NCBI GenBank assembly: GCA_020831635.1
Contig: JAFIGC010000010.1
Location: forward strand, 1 to 64,000
Direction: 5' to 3'
Source: Verrucomicrobiota bacterium
GTDB lineage: Bacteria; Verrucomicrobiota; Kiritimatiellia; SS1-B-03-39; UBA6053
DNA: 64,000 bases
Numbering within the stretch: the stretch's first letter is position 1; every line of letters starts with the position of its first letter. Made by a program: the position numbers and the translations under genes. Under the pieces are notes generated by a model. The model worked only from the letters and a program-made list of their open reading frames with translations. It had not been told where the DNA came from and ran no database searches. This document shows positions 16,704-26,031 of this stretch, one piece after another.

Positions 16704-17876
16704 TTATTCGGCGTTGAGCAAAGGGGTGTATACGGCTTTGAGTTGTCGGGTATAGTTGCCGAAATTGTAGGTTTCGTCAATCAAATGCCGCCCTTTTGCG
16801 GCCAGGGAGGCGCGCGGCTCAGGGTTCAGCGCCAAGGTGGCAATGGCTTCGGCAAAGGCTTTGGCATTGGGGGCGGCAAAGACGGCGGTTTCTTCGTTGA
16901 GAATCAGGCGGTTTGCTTCCAGGTCCGTGGCCACAATGGCTCCACCCGCTTTGAGATAGTCGAGCAGTTTCAGCGGGGTGTTGTTCCCGGAAATGCGGGG
17001 TGACAACAGGATATCGGATGCGGCCAGATAATCGGGCAGCGCGTCGGGATTGACTTTGCCGAGAAAACGCACGGATTCGGCCACGCCTTCGCGCGTCAGC
17101 AATTCCCGACGTTCCGCGATCTCGGCATCCGTTCCGCCGATAATGCAAAACTGCAGCTTGGGCGCGGTCCGCACGGCTTCGGGGATGGCGGCAAACAACA
17201 AATCGATTCCCTGATAGGTCGCGAACGAGCCCACGTAGGTGGCCAGCACCTCCTCCGGGTCCGCCTGCAGCTCCTCCCGCAATTTGCGGGTGGCCTCGGC
17301 ATCGGCCTCCCGCAGCGACGAGGGGATGTCACAAATATGGGCACAGGGCGTTTCGGCGGAGATGCCCCGCACCTGGGCCTCCAAACCCGCGCCGGTGGCA
17401 ATCACGGCATCCGCGCGGCGGATGGTGAAGTTTTCCACTTTCGCGTATAACCACATCACCAGATTCACGAGCGCGTTTTTCCCCTTGTAGGAACCGGGAT
17501 CGGAATGTTTTTCGTAAATCAGCTTTGTTTTGTGTTTGCGGGCCAGGAAGCTCCCGAAAAATCCGGCGTCCTCCACCCCGTGGACCACCGCGTAGGTTTG
17601 GGATTTCATCAGTTTCCGACCCAGCAAATACAATTTGAAATCAAACATCAGCTTCCAAAACGACGGTCCGATGGACAGGGACTTCACCCCTTTGTAGCCG
17701 GAGACCCGGTGAAGGGTCACTCCCGGAATTTCCACGTCCTCGCCAAACGGAAAGGTGATCAAATCCACCTCGTATCCCAGATCCGACAAGGCCATGAGAT
17801 TGTATCGCACCCGGATGGGAGAGCCCCGCCATTGGAAAAAAGGTTGGGGCGATAAAAACAAAACCCGCTTGCTCAT
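16704..17876 (-). CDS. Glycosyltransferase family 4
   Basis: A 390-aa GT-B glycosyltransferase. The N-terminal domain starts KRVLFLSPQPFFQWRGSPIR with the family's Gly-rich acceptor-side loop. The C-terminal donor domain has LATYVGSFATYQGIDLL, FLGKVNPDALPDYLAASDI and the nucleotide-sugar block LLDYLKAGGAIVATDLEANR. The ATG at 17876 overlaps the upstream stop by four bases (ATGA), and a longer frame upstream is rejected for that reason. With the following methyltransferase and the preceding conserved gene it forms a three-gene minus-strand operon, probably for a surface polysaccharide. Confidence 0.86.
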   Translation of the reverse strand: MSKRVLFLSPQPFFQWRGSPIRVRYNLMALSDLGYEVDLITFPFGEDVEIPGVTLHRVSGYKGVKSLSIGPSFWKLMFDFKLYLLGRKLMKSQTYAVVHGVEDAGFFGSFLARKHKTKLIYEKHSDPGSYKGKNALVNLVMWLYAKVENFTIRRADAVIATGAGLEAQVRGISAETPCAHICDIPSSLREADAEATRKLREELQADPEEVLATYVGSFATYQGIDLLFAAIPEAVRTAPKLQFCIIGGTDAEIAERRELLTREGVAESVRFLGKVNPDALPDYLAASDILLSPRISGNNTPLKLLDYLKAGGAIVATDLEANRLILNEETAVFAAPNAKAFAEAIATLALNPEPRASLAAKGRHLIDETYNFGNYTRQLKAVYTPLLNAE

Positions 17877-18655
17877 TTCGAGGCTTCCCGCTTCTGTTGA
17901 CGATGGGCGAACATGCGCTTGCCCATCTCCGCCGCCGAATTGCGCCGCCCGATGCGGGAGAGCTGGCATTGCGGATCTTTAAGGGCTTTGCGAACGGAAG
18001 CTACGGGAGCCTCCCGGTCAAAATTCAGTTCCATGCGGATCCCGTAGGCACCCGCCCATTTTTCCTCGCCGGGAACCGGGAGGGGATCCGATCCCGCGAG
18101 CACGGGATATGCGGAAGCGCCCATCGCCTTGGGTTCCGGCCATCCCCGGCAGCGAAGGGCGGAATCGCCGATGTGCAAACATTCCCGGGCCGTCCCCAAC
18201 AAGCCTTCCACCACCTTGGCGCGCGAAAACATCCACTTGCCCGGCGCCCAGGCCAGAACCGGGATCGCGCCCCGTCCATCCACATCCGCCACCACGTCGG
18301 CGGCGCGAAGTCCGTCATTCGGCACCGACGCCATGGTCAACGCCAGAATTTCCACCCGTTCCGCTGCCACGATCTGACGTCCGGCGAACACATGGATTTC
18401 TTCAGACCCCCAGGAAATGCGCACTGCCTCTTCCTCGTCGCAGGGCGAAACCTTGAAAGCCTCAGGCAATCCGTGAGAGCCGTCCCTAAGCGCGGCAAAC
18501 CAATTAAAATCACGCCCTTCGGTCAAAAACACCGCGCAGGCCGCTGCGGGCGAATTCGCGGCATGTCGCAAACGTTTCACGGTTCCGGTCAACAGGACCG
18601 CCGGATCGTGATCAGGGTAAACATGTACATGGGTGTCGGCAAGCAGTTGCATGAA
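17873..18655 (-). CDS. Conserved uncharacterised protein (LLADTHVHVYP type)
   Basis: A 260-aa protein starting MQLLADTHVHVYPDHDPAVL. The opening resembles a PHP-type metal motif, but the rest does not show the remaining PHP signature. Later blocks include AVFLTEGRDFNWF, IVAAERVEILALTMA, IPVLAWAPGKWMFSRAKVVE and VLAGSDPLPVPGEE, a pattern I associate with an uncharacterised family near glycosyltransferase and exosortase genes. GCGGAG six bases before the ATG supports this start over a GTG 22 codons upstream. It is the first gene of the operon with the GT4 and methyltransferase genes, so a role in the same surface-glycan pathway is inferred. Function unknown. Confidence 0.65.
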   Translation of the reverse strand, partial: FMQLLADTHVHVYPDHDPAVLLTGTVKRLRHAANSPAAACAVFLTEGRDFNWFAALRDGSHGLPEAFKVSPCDEEEAVRISWGSEEIHVFAGRQIVAAERVEILALTMASVPNDGLRAADVVADVDGRGAIPVLAWAPGKWMFSRAKVVEGLLGTARECLHIGDSALRCRGWPEPKAMGASAYPVLAGSDPLPVPGEEKWAGAYGIRMELNFDREAPVASVRKALKDPQCQLSRIGRRNSAAEMGKRMFAHRQQKREASK

Positions 18656-18923
18656 ATTCTCCGCGATGATGTGGGCGAATTCCCCATACCCGATCTTCCG
18701 GATGATGACACGAAAAAACACGCGCTTCCCGGTCTTGTCTGCCTTCTTTGCAAATATCTCACGGATTCAGGCAAGAATTCAGAGAAGGATTCCTTGACTA
18801 AACCCTTCCCATTTGGAAATACGTTGTCACCAACCTGAAAACAAAATCCACGTGTACACCGGGCAATGCCAGAAAACCATTTTTGCATTTACCGCCCGAC
18901 TCTAACGGGGATGAGCAATATTT

Positions 18924-19655
18924 ATGAGTCCTTCTCCCAAACTTTCCGTCGTCCTTCCGATTTACAATGAATCCGAAGCCATTGTGCCCGTGTTGCGCGA
19001 ACTCGCGGAGGTGTTGGTGCAGGGGTTTCCCGATGCCTGGGAGGTGCTGGCGGTGGATGACGGTTCCTCGGACGATACCGCCGAACGCATTCGGGACGTG
19101 TCCGCGGACTTTCCCGGCATTCGCTTGGTCTCCCTGGAAAAAAACGTCGGCCAAAGCGGGGCTTTGTGGATGGGCTTTCGGGAAAGCCGCGCGGAATGGA
19201 TTGCCACTTTGGATGCGGACGGGCAAAACGACCCCGCCGATTTGCCCAAGCTTTGGGCGCAAAGGGCGGATGCGGACGCGGTTTTCGGGTATCGGGCCGT
19301 CCGCAAAGATACCTGGTCCAAACGAAAAGGCAGCAAATTGGCCAATGGGGTGCGCAATCTCATCCTCCGGGAGGAAATCCGCGACACGGGCTGCGCGGTG
19401 AAAATTTTCAAAAAGTCGCTCACGGAACGCCTCATGCCTTGGAATGGCATGCACCGCTTTTTCGGTTCTTTGTTCCGGATGCAGGGCGCCCGCATCGTGC
19501 AGGTCGCGGTCAACCACCGCCCGCGTACCGCCGGGACCAGCAAATACACCAATTGGGGTCGTTTGAAAAAAACCGTGCGCGACCTCTTTGCCATGCGCTG
19601 GCTGCGGGATCGCTACGTGCATGTGCAACTTCGTTCACCCGCAAACGAAGCGTAA
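18924..19655 (+). CDS. Glycosyltransferase family 2 (DPM1/ArnC type)
   Basis: A 243-aa GT-A glycosyltransferase with LSVVLPIYNESEAIVPVL, the VDDGSSDDT nucleotide-binding motif near residue 46, the DADGQND metal-binding (DxD) motif near residue 98, and DTGCAVKIFKKS and HRPRTAGTSKY near the end. This pattern belongs to polyprenyl-phosphate sugar transferases, which load mannose, glucose or aminoarabinose onto the lipid carrier. There are no C-terminal TM helices, so it is the soluble or peripheral form. It is divergent from the GT4 operon and lies three bases before a methyltransferase gene. The donor sugar is not known. Confidence 0.87.
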   Translation: MSPSPKLSVVLPIYNESEAIVPVLRELAEVLVQGFPDAWEVLAVDDGSSDDTAERIRDVSADFPGIRLVSLEKNVGQSGALWMGFRESRAEWIATLDADGQNDPADLPKLWAQRADADAVFGYRAVRKDTWSKRKGSKLANGVRNLILREEIRDTGCAVKIFKKSLTERLMPWNGMHRFFGSLFRMQGARIVQVAVNHRPRTAGTSKYTNWGRLKKTVRDLFAMRWLRDRYVHVQLRSPANEA

Positions 19656-19658
19656 ATC

Positions 19659-20837
19659 ATGCTCCCCGCCGAAACCGCGTTTCTGGAAACGCTTTCTTCC
19701 AGTCTGTCTGAAAAGCGCTTTGTCAAACTCGTGCTCAGCCGTCCGCGTCAAGCAAGCGCGGGACCGAACGACGCGAAACAAATCCGGGCGAGGAACATTC
19801 ACCTGCGTGGCGAGGAGATGCTGTCGCTGGTGACCCGCTTTCCGACCCGCGAGGAAACCCACAACCTGACGCACCCGGACGGAATCTCCTTTCTCCACGC
19901 GCAGTTGAACACCCACTTCCGCAGCGCCCATTTGTTTACCGAAACCGAAACCCTGCAACTGGATTACAGTAAAAAGGGCAAGCCGATGCTGAAGCGGACC
20001 CGGGAGACCGCCCCGGCCAAGGAAGCGCCGACTTCCCGGAGCGAACATGATCGGCAAAAACGGCGGTACATCCAAACGGACGCGGCTTGGCTCATGGAAA
20101 TGGGGGTGACCCATTCCAAGCACGAGATTTTCCCCACCATGTCCAAAAAATGGAAGCAAATCAATAAATTCGCGGAAATCCTGTCCGGGATTTTCGGCAA
20201 ACTGCCCCCAAATGACGACGAGATGCACGTCATTGATTTTGGCTGTGGACGGGGTCTGCTCACCTTCGCAACCTACGAACTGTTGCGGGATCATTTTGGG
20301 GACAAGGTCCGCGTGACCGGGGTGGAACTCCGCGAACATCTGACCCGGGAAGCGGAGAACACCGCCCGCAAACTGGGCATGGACGGGCTTCGCTTTGAAG
20401 CCGGTGACATTGCCGACTATGCCACGGGAACCCTCACCGGCATGATCGCCCTGCACGCCTGCGACACGGCCACGGATCTGGCCTTGTTCTCAGGCATCAA
20501 CGCCAAGGCCGACTTTCTCATCTGCGCCCCCTGCTGTCACAAGGAAATCCGCCCACAAATGACGGTTCCGTCCCCTCTGAACGCGGTAACCCGCCACGGC
20601 ATTCATCTCGGACAGGAGGCGGATATGGTGACTGACGCTCTGCGGGTGCTTTTTCTCGAATCCCGGGGATACGACACCCAGTTGTTTGAATTCATCTCCC
20701 TCGAACACACCGCCAAAAACAAAATGATCCTCGCCGTGAAAGGCAAAGGCGACCCGGACGCATTGGCAAAGGCCCAAGCCCTGAAATCGTTTTACGGGAT
20801 TGAACGCCACACGCTGGAAGAATTGCTTTTGGCTTGA
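19659..20837 (+). CDS. SAM-dependent methyltransferase, GSTCD/Methyltransf_32 type
   Basis: A 392-aa protein. The N-terminal about 150 residues look like an accessory RNA- or substrate-binding segment, and the C-terminal half is a SAM-binding domain with VIDFGCGRGLLTFATYE, VTGVELREHL, MIALHACDTATDLAL and LICAPCCHKEIRPQM. The APCCHK block is characteristic of the Methyltransf_32 family. Family members are thought to act on RNA or proteins; the substrate here is unknown. It follows the GT2 gene by three bases, implying co-transcription, but the functional link is unclear. Confidence 0.75.
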   Translation: MLPAETAFLETLSSSLSEKRFVKLVLSRPRQASAGPNDAKQIRARNIHLRGEEMLSLVTRFPTREETHNLTHPDGISFLHAQLNTHFRSAHLFTETETLQLDYSKKGKPMLKRTRETAPAKEAPTSRSEHDRQKRRYIQTDAAWLMEMGVTHSKHEIFPTMSKKWKQINKFAEILSGIFGKLPPNDDEMHVIDFGCGRGLLTFATYELLRDHFGDKVRVTGVELREHLTREAENTARKLGMDGLRFEAGDIADYATGTLTGMIALHACDTATDLALFSGINAKADFLICAPCCHKEIRPQMTVPSPLNAVTRHGIHLGQEADMVTDALRVLFLESRGYDTQLFEFISLEHTAKNKMILAVKGKGDPDALAKAQALKSFYGIERHTLEELLLA

Positions 20838-20839
20838 GC

Positions 20840-21262
20840 TTATCCGCCCGACGCCCAGTAAATGCAGTACAAGACCACCGCGATGGTCGCGGCCAGGAAA
20901 ATAATGCGGTTGCGGTGAACGTTCAGTTCCCAATTCACATTGCCGGGCTTGATCTTGATACCGGTGCCCAACTCAAAATAATCGTTGAATTTGGCTTTTT
21001 CCCGGCTGTGTACGGTGGGGGCGCTGAGTCCGTTGGATTCCATGCCACGGTTTTTCACTTTGACTTTGCGACCATGCAGGGGGCGTACCCAAGCGAATAT
21101 TCCGTGACACAGGGCCACGCGGGCGGTGTCCGGTTGCACATAACGCCTTTCGGGATCAAGGGGTTCCAAGGATCTGGACTTGATCACCCGCCGCTTTTGG
21201 GCCACTACGACCGAGCGTTCGGGCTCGGTGTGCATTGTGGTGTTGGCGGGTTTTGTGTTCAT
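20840..21262 (-). CDS. C-terminally anchored protein, unknown function
   Basis: A 140-aa basic protein with a single hydrophobic segment at the very C-terminus (about residues 118-135, IIFLAATIAVVLYCIYWA). The N-terminal part is hydrophilic with no recognised domain. It is the last gene of a minus-strand trio with the coiled-coil protein and the LysM lipoprotein (gaps of 19 and 61 bases), so a cell-envelope role is likely. Its stop is two bases from the convergent methyltransferase gene. Confidence 0.65.
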   Translation of the reverse strand: MNTKPANTTMHTEPERSVVVAQKRRVIKSRSLEPLDPERRYVQPDTARVALCHGIFAWVRPLHGRKVKVKNRGMESNGLSAPTVHSREKAKFNDYFELGTGIKIKPGNVNWELNVHRNRIIFLAATIAVVLYCIYWASGG

Positions 21263-21281
21263 AACGACTCAATATCTTGTA

Positions 21282-21962
21282 TTATTGCAGGTAGGTCAAG
21301 AGATAAACCACCAAAATCGCGGTGGCGCCCAACAAGAGGGCAATGGGCAAACCCACGGCCAGGCCGACCAGCATCCATCCGGTAAAACCGCGTTCGTCAA
21401 CGACCTCGTCCTCCGCTTCGGACGCGGCGGCGGCTTCGGGCGTCCATCCCAAGGCGTCCAGGCGGGCCAGGGTCTTGTTGAACTCCATTTTCAGGCCTTT
21501 GAGCTGATCGTGGGCGCGGGCGAGATCCTCGTCAAAATTTTCTTCTTCCCATTCGTTTTCGTCCAATTCCTCCAAACGATCCTGCAAGCCGGCAAAAATG
21601 GAGCGACTGTCGGTGTACAGGTCCGTGAGCCGGGCGGTGCGGATTTCTTCTTTTTCCAACAATACCTGGCTTTGGTGGAGACGTTGGCCGATGGATTTCT
21701 TTTCCTTGAGAAAATCAGCCTGCAAGGCGCGGATTTCCTCGAGGCTTTTTTTCTGGGCCTCGAGGTTTTCCCGCCGCTGGCGCAGGCGTTCCAGCTCCTG
21801 CGCGGTGGTGGCCACCTGGTCTTCCAGGCGGTCCCGCTGACGACTCATGCGCTCCAAATTGGATTCGGCCGCACGCCGGGCGGCGATGGGGTCGATCATG
21901 CCATCGACGCCTACGGTGCGCCGGGTCAAGTCCTCATCCACAAAATCGGTGTGTCGGCTCAT
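21282..21962 (-). CDS. Coiled-coil protein with C-terminal membrane anchor
   Basis: A 226-aa protein. Residues about 25-160 are strongly alpha-helical and heptad-like (NLERMSRQRDRLEDQV, RLRQRRENLEAQKKSLEE, LQDRLEELDENE), followed by an acidic linker and a C-terminal TM segment (GWMLVGLAVGLPIALLLG). The layout fits a tail-anchored envelope scaffold. Its neighbours are a LysM lipoprotein upstream and another tail-anchored protein downstream. No family is recognised. Confidence 0.7.
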   Translation of the reverse strand: MSRHTDFVDEDLTRRTVGVDGMIDPIAARRAAESNLERMSRQRDRLEDQVATTAQELERLRQRRENLEAQKKSLEEIRALQADFLKEKKSIGQRLHQSQVLLEKEEIRTARLTDLYTDSRSIFAGLQDRLEELDENEWEEENFDEDLARAHDQLKGLKMEFNKTLARLDALGWTPEAAAASEAEDEVVDERGFTGWMLVGLAVGLPIALLLGATAILVVYLLTYLQ

Positions 21963-22023
21963 GTTGTTTGGGGGCTCATGGGTTGCGGGCTCGTGGGTTG
22001 CGGGGCCTTGGTCGGGTCATGGA

Positions 22024-22887
22024 TCAGGGAATGACCAGGGTTTGTCCAATGCGAAGACGGTTGGGGTTGACGTTGGGGTTGGCGTCCTGAATTTCGCGCC
22101 AACGGTGGGGCGTGTTGTACACGCGTTGGGAGATGACACTCAAATTGTCACCGGAACGGACCGTATAGGTCCGCGACGCGCTTTCCGAGGCGCCTTCCGA
22201 ACTCGAAGTCCGGGTTTCGGTGCCGCCGCCGGTTTGGGTGCGCGTCTGGAGACGTTGTTTTTCCCGCCGAACCTCGGCCAGCTCGCGCTCCAGGGTTTCC
22301 AGTCGGGCGAGTTCCGCCGCGGTAGGGCTTTCGCCGCCGGCGTCCCCGCCGCGCCGCTCGCCATTCCGGCGACGGGCCTGCTCCAGTTCGAGGTTCAAAC
22401 GGGCCACATCGGTTTTCCGGGCGTCCAATTCCGCCCGCACGGCATCCAATTCATCCCGCAACTCAATGACATCCGGCGGCTGCATGGCCCGGACGGAGGG
22501 ATGATTGTCGACGATGCGGATGAGTTCCCGCTGAATCATGCGCTCCACTTCGATGGCGGTCTGCGGTTTTTCCGCCCCTTCCTCGCCCCCGCGCTTCTCC
22601 AAGTACCGTTCAAAATGGTAGATGGCGGAAACGGGGTTCCGACGAGTCTGGTACATGGTGCCCAACATCAGATGGGCGTAGGCAAAATCGGGATCTTTGC
22701 GAAGGCGCTCTTTGCAAAGGGCAATGGCGCCTTCCAAATCTTGGCGCTGCATCAATTCCGCCGCTTCGACCAGATCGGGATGACGCTTTTCTTCGGCGTC
22801 CGAGCCTTGATAGTTCCGACAACCGCCCGCACCCAGCAAAAGTCCGGCGAATAAGAAAAAAATGGAAGTGCGAAGGGGGGAAATCAT
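22024..22887 (-). CDS. LysM-domain lipoprotein with TPR-like N-terminus
   Basis: A 287-aa secreted protein. The start MISPLRTSIFFLFAGLLLGA leads to a probable lipoprotein Cys (AGGC; a weak lipobox). Residues about 35-110 have a TPR-like look (EAAELMQRQDLEGAIALCKE, LMLGTMYQTRRNP), followed by a coiled-coil region. The C-terminus (about residues 240-287) is a LysM peptidoglycan-binding domain (RTYTVRSGDNLSVISQRVY, IGQTLVIP). It probably links an outer-membrane or periplasmic complex to the cell wall. A GGGAG ribosome-binding site precedes the chosen ATG. First gene of the trio. Confidence 0.82.
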   Translation of the reverse strand: MISPLRTSIFFLFAGLLLGAGGCRNYQGSDAEEKRHPDLVEAAELMQRQDLEGAIALCKERLRKDPDFAYAHLMLGTMYQTRRNPVSAIYHFERYLEKRGGEEGAEKPQTAIEVERMIQRELIRIVDNHPSVRAMQPPDVIELRDELDAVRAELDARKTDVARLNLELEQARRRNGERRGGDAGGESPTAAELARLETLERELAEVRREKQRLQTRTQTGGGTETRTSSSEGASESASRTYTVRSGDNLSVISQRVYNTPHRWREIQDANPNVNPNRLRIGQTLVIP

Positions 22888-22938
22888 GGGGCTCCCGTAC
22901 CCAACGAATGGCCCTTTCGCAAGCGGAAAACACAATCC

Positions 22939-24084
22939 TTATTGACCGGGCAAAGCTTTCCCCAACCTATCCAACCCTTCTTCAAGCACTTGCGTCGGAC
23001 AGCCAAAATTCAATCGCAAAAATCCCTTGGCGGCGCCAAAATCCATGCCGTTGGAAAGTCCGAGGCCGTGCGCCTCGAAATGGGCGGCGGGATGCTCGAA
23101 ATCATAGGCGCGAAAGTCCAACCAAGCCAAATAGGTGGATTCCATGTGCGGCATGGTGACCTTGGGATGACGGGTGGCGAGGGTTTCGCGAATGAGGTCA
23201 CGGTTGGTCCGCAAGACCTTCAGCATTTCCTGCCGCCAAGGCTCTCCGTGTCGATACGCGGCCGCACAACCGGTGTAGCCGAAGCAATTCACTTCGGTAA
23301 TGACGCCGCGGCAGGCTTTGCGGAAGGCGTTCCGGAGTTCGGGGTTGGGGATGACGGCGTAGGCGCAGGCCAGTCCGGGCAGGTTGTAGGTTTTGCTGGG
23401 GGAGTAAAAGGCGATGGTGCGCCGGGCGGCCCGCTCGCCCAATGCCAGCATGGGCACGTGGGGCACGTCCTCGAAGATGAGGTCGCAGTGAATCTCGTCG
23501 GAGCAAATCCAAAGATCATGCCGCTCGCAAAAATCCAGCAACCATTCCAACTCCTCGCGGGAAAAGACCCGCCCCACCGGATTGTGCGGGTTGCAGAGGA
23601 TGAAAAGGCGGGTGTCCGGGGTGACCGCCCTCTCCATGCCTTCCCGATCAAAGGTCCAGCGTCCGTTCTTCTCAATCAGGTCCGAGGTGATGCGCTTGCG
23701 ATCCGAGAACACGGGCGCGGAGAGGAAGGGGGGATAAACGGGGGTGTTGACCATGACGCCGTCCCCGGATTTCCCGGAAGCCCGGCAAACGAGGTTCAAT
23801 CCCTGCACCAGCCCCGGCAGCCAAACCAGCTCCCCGGCATCGACGCCTAGTCCGTGACGGCGTTGCAAATAGGCCAGGGTTTCCGTTTCCGCTTCCCGGG
23901 TCGGTACCGTGTAGCCAAACACGCCGTGGTCCACCCGGTCCCGGAGCGCATCGATGACTTCCGGCGGGGAAAAGAAATCCATGTCCGCCACCCACATGGG
24001 GAGGATTTCGCGGTCTTCGTATTTCTGCCATTTCAAACTGCCGGTGCCTTTGCGGTTCATCCGCGTGGTAAAATCATAGGTCAT
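22939..24084 (-). CDS. MalY/PatB-type PLP-dependent C-S lyase or aminotransferase
   Basis: A 381-aa fold-type I PLP enzyme. Family features include ILPMWVADMDF near the N-terminus, LFILCNPHNPVGRVF, and the cofactor lysine in FYSPSKTYNLPG near residue 226. The C-terminal YLAWLDFR and LRLNFGCP are the usual substrate-binding end. MalY/PatB enzymes cleave cystathionine and similar C-S bonds, making homocysteine, pyruvate and ammonia; some act as aminotransferases. The ATG at 24084 overlaps the 3' end of the upstream membrane-protein gene by 11 bases. No methionine genes are nearby to confirm the role. Confidence 0.85.
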   Translation of the reverse strand: MTYDFTTRMNRKGTGSLKWQKYEDREILPMWVADMDFFSPPEVIDALRDRVDHGVFGYTVPTREAETETLAYLQRRHGLGVDAGELVWLPGLVQGLNLVCRASGKSGDGVMVNTPVYPPFLSAPVFSDRKRITSDLIEKNGRWTFDREGMERAVTPDTRLFILCNPHNPVGRVFSREELEWLLDFCERHDLWICSDEIHCDLIFEDVPHVPMLALGERAARRTIAFYSPSKTYNLPGLACAYAVIPNPELRNAFRKACRGVITEVNCFGYTGCAAAYRHGEPWRQEMLKVLRTNRDLIRETLATRHPKVTMPHMESTYLAWLDFRAYDFEHPAAHFEAHGLGLSNGMDFGAAKGFLRLNFGCPTQVLEEGLDRLGKALPGQ

Positions 24085-26008
24085 CTTCGGTTTCCTCGGT
24101 AAGGGTGTTGACGTCAAGCCCGACCGGCCCGCGTCGTTTGATTTCAATTTTCCGCAATTCCAGAGTGCCGGAGCCCCCAAAATGAACCCGGGGCTCCACT
24201 TGGGTGGTTTCGAGAAGCTGGAAAGAAACGCCGGAGGGATCCAGCCCGCCGGAAATTTCCTGTTCGCCCAAAAGCACGCGTCCGTAATCGGTCACGACTT
24301 CAATGCGTACCGGGGCGTCCGTGGACACATCCCGCCAGCGCATGTCAAAACGGACTTCATAGTCGCCCGGAGGCAGGATGGGATACCAGCCATAGAACAA
24401 AAGTCCAGCGGCATTTCGACCATCGGCCACGCGGTGCTCCCCGGATATTTCGCCCACGCCGCGCGAACTTCTGCCCCCCGAGCCCGGGCGCATGAGATCG
24501 GTGAAGGGCGTTTCGAAGGGATCAATCCGCACCTCCGGCTCGTCCACCAAAATGAAAGCCTGACGTTCCGGGTACCCGGCGGCGATCGCGGGTTGATCCT
24601 CCGGGGGCACCTGTACCCGCAAAACCGCCGTCTCCAGGCCCCTGGGGTTCAGCCCGATGTAACTTCTCAATTGTGGATTTTGGGGGAACGTGCCGTCGAT
24701 CAAGAGCAAAGACGGTTCGGGCAAGGCTTTGATTTGCCGTTCCAGGGCCCAGGCTTCCCCGTGGAGGTCTTCGATGCGGTCCACCCGTTCCCTGCAAAAG
24801 ACCAGCGAATGCCAGAGCACCAAAAGGGCGGCCAGCACGAACAATCCCAGTCGCAGGGAAGCGTGGGCATGGGACCGCCTCCAGATTCTGGAGAGGCCCA
24901 GCGAACCCAGCACCACGAAATGCGGGAAAATTTCCGCCAGGTACAAAGGGCCCGCGCTGTAGTCCGACATCCGCCACCAGGCCACATGGCCGAGAAGTAC
25001 GGAAACCAGGCACCCAAACAAAATGCCCGACCATCTGCGGCTCCAACCATGGCCGGCCAGACCCAGCCAAATCAAAAGCGTAAATCGGGGCGTGCCCAAC
25101 ATCCATTGGTCGAGATTCCGCACGTTTCGCCACAACAACCGAAAACCTCTTTGCACGGTGTGCTCCACCCGTGCCGGCGTGCCGTCCCGCATCTCCCGGA
25201 ACCCAAACCCCAGTTTGTCCCCGGGCTCGTCAAACAAATGCGAAGCCAGGCGGGGATCTCCGGTGGAGAGTTCATTGTAGCGGAGATACAGCCCCACCCC
25301 CACGGCCAAGGCCATCGCGAATAAAAGCAAACCCAGCCATGCGGAAAAATATTTTCGGTTTCGCGCCAACTCCAACCAAGCGTCCACGGCAAACGGAATG
25401 AAAATCAACCAAGCGGTCAAGGGACGGTTCAAATACAAAAAGCTCCAACACAGTCCGGCGACAAAACCCCAGAAGGGTTTGCGATCCTGTCGCCAGACCA
25501 TGTAGCCCAACAACATCAGCGACGAAAAGGCCATGCCGCTGGTCTGGCTGAGCAAAGTGCCGTGGAGCAACAGAAAAAATGGGCTGATCAAGAACACCAC
25601 CGGCACCAAAAATCTGGGGATCCGCAAACGCCTTCCGATTTCATACCCGGCCATGACCGTAATCGCCGCCGCCAGCGCGGTCATGATGTGCGGATGGTTC
25701 AGCCAGAGTCCCGGCACCAGCCAAAGGGAGTGCCCGGGCGGTAGGCGGGAGAGCCAGCCGTGCTCCGGACGCAAAACAATCGCCTCGTGGTCCATCATGC
25801 CATCAAAAGGCGGGACTTCGCGGCGGACCACGCCATCGAAAAAATTCCAGGCTTGGAAAAGATATCCCCCCTCGTCCGGCGACACGCGTTCCCCTTGAAA
25901 CACCCAATGTGAAACCGCCAGAGATGCCAAAAAAGCACACAATCCGAAAAAGACCAACTCAAGAGGTCTGTACGGGTGCGCTTGAATCGGAGAGCGGGGG
26001 GTGATCAT
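24074..26008 (-). CDS. GT-C-like polytopic membrane protein
   Basis: A 644-aa membrane protein. About ten hydrophobic segments lie in the first 420 residues, and a soluble beta-rich C-terminal domain of about 200 residues follows. The first extracytoplasmic loop holds an acidic motif (SPDEGGYLFQAWNFFDG), as in PMT/ArnT-type GT-C glycosyltransferases that use lipid-linked sugars. The C-terminal part has WYPILPPGDYEVRFDMRW, resembling a carbohydrate-binding or jelly-roll domain. AAGGTGG just before the ATG supports the start. It lies 23 bases downstream of the LamG protein gene. Family assignment rests on topology and the loop motif. Confidence 0.6.
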   Translation of the reverse strand: MITPRSPIQAHPYRPLELVFFGLCAFLASLAVSHWVFQGERVSPDEGGYLFQAWNFFDGVVRREVPPFDGMMDHEAIVLRPEHGWLSRLPPGHSLWLVPGLWLNHPHIMTALAAAITVMAGYEIGRRLRIPRFLVPVVFLISPFFLLLHGTLLSQTSGMAFSSLMLLGYMVWRQDRKPFWGFVAGLCWSFLYLNRPLTAWLIFIPFAVDAWLELARNRKYFSAWLGLLLFAMALAVGVGLYLRYNELSTGDPRLASHLFDEPGDKLGFGFREMRDGTPARVEHTVQRGFRLLWRNVRNLDQWMLGTPRFTLLIWLGLAGHGWSRRWSGILFGCLVSVLLGHVAWWRMSDYSAGPLYLAEIFPHFVVLGSLGLSRIWRRSHAHASLRLGLFVLAALLVLWHSLVFCRERVDRIEDLHGEAWALERQIKALPEPSLLLIDGTFPQNPQLRSYIGLNPRGLETAVLRVQVPPEDQPAIAAGYPERQAFILVDEPEVRIDPFETPFTDLMRPGSGGRSSRGVGEISGEHRVADGRNAAGLLFYGWYPILPPGDYEVRFDMRWRDVSTDAPVRIEVVTDYGRVLLGEQEISGGLDPSGVSFQLLETTQVEPRVHFGGSGTLELRKIEIKRRGPVGLDVNTLTEETEDDL

Positions 26009-26031
26009 GTTCCACCTTCCGGATGACAGTT

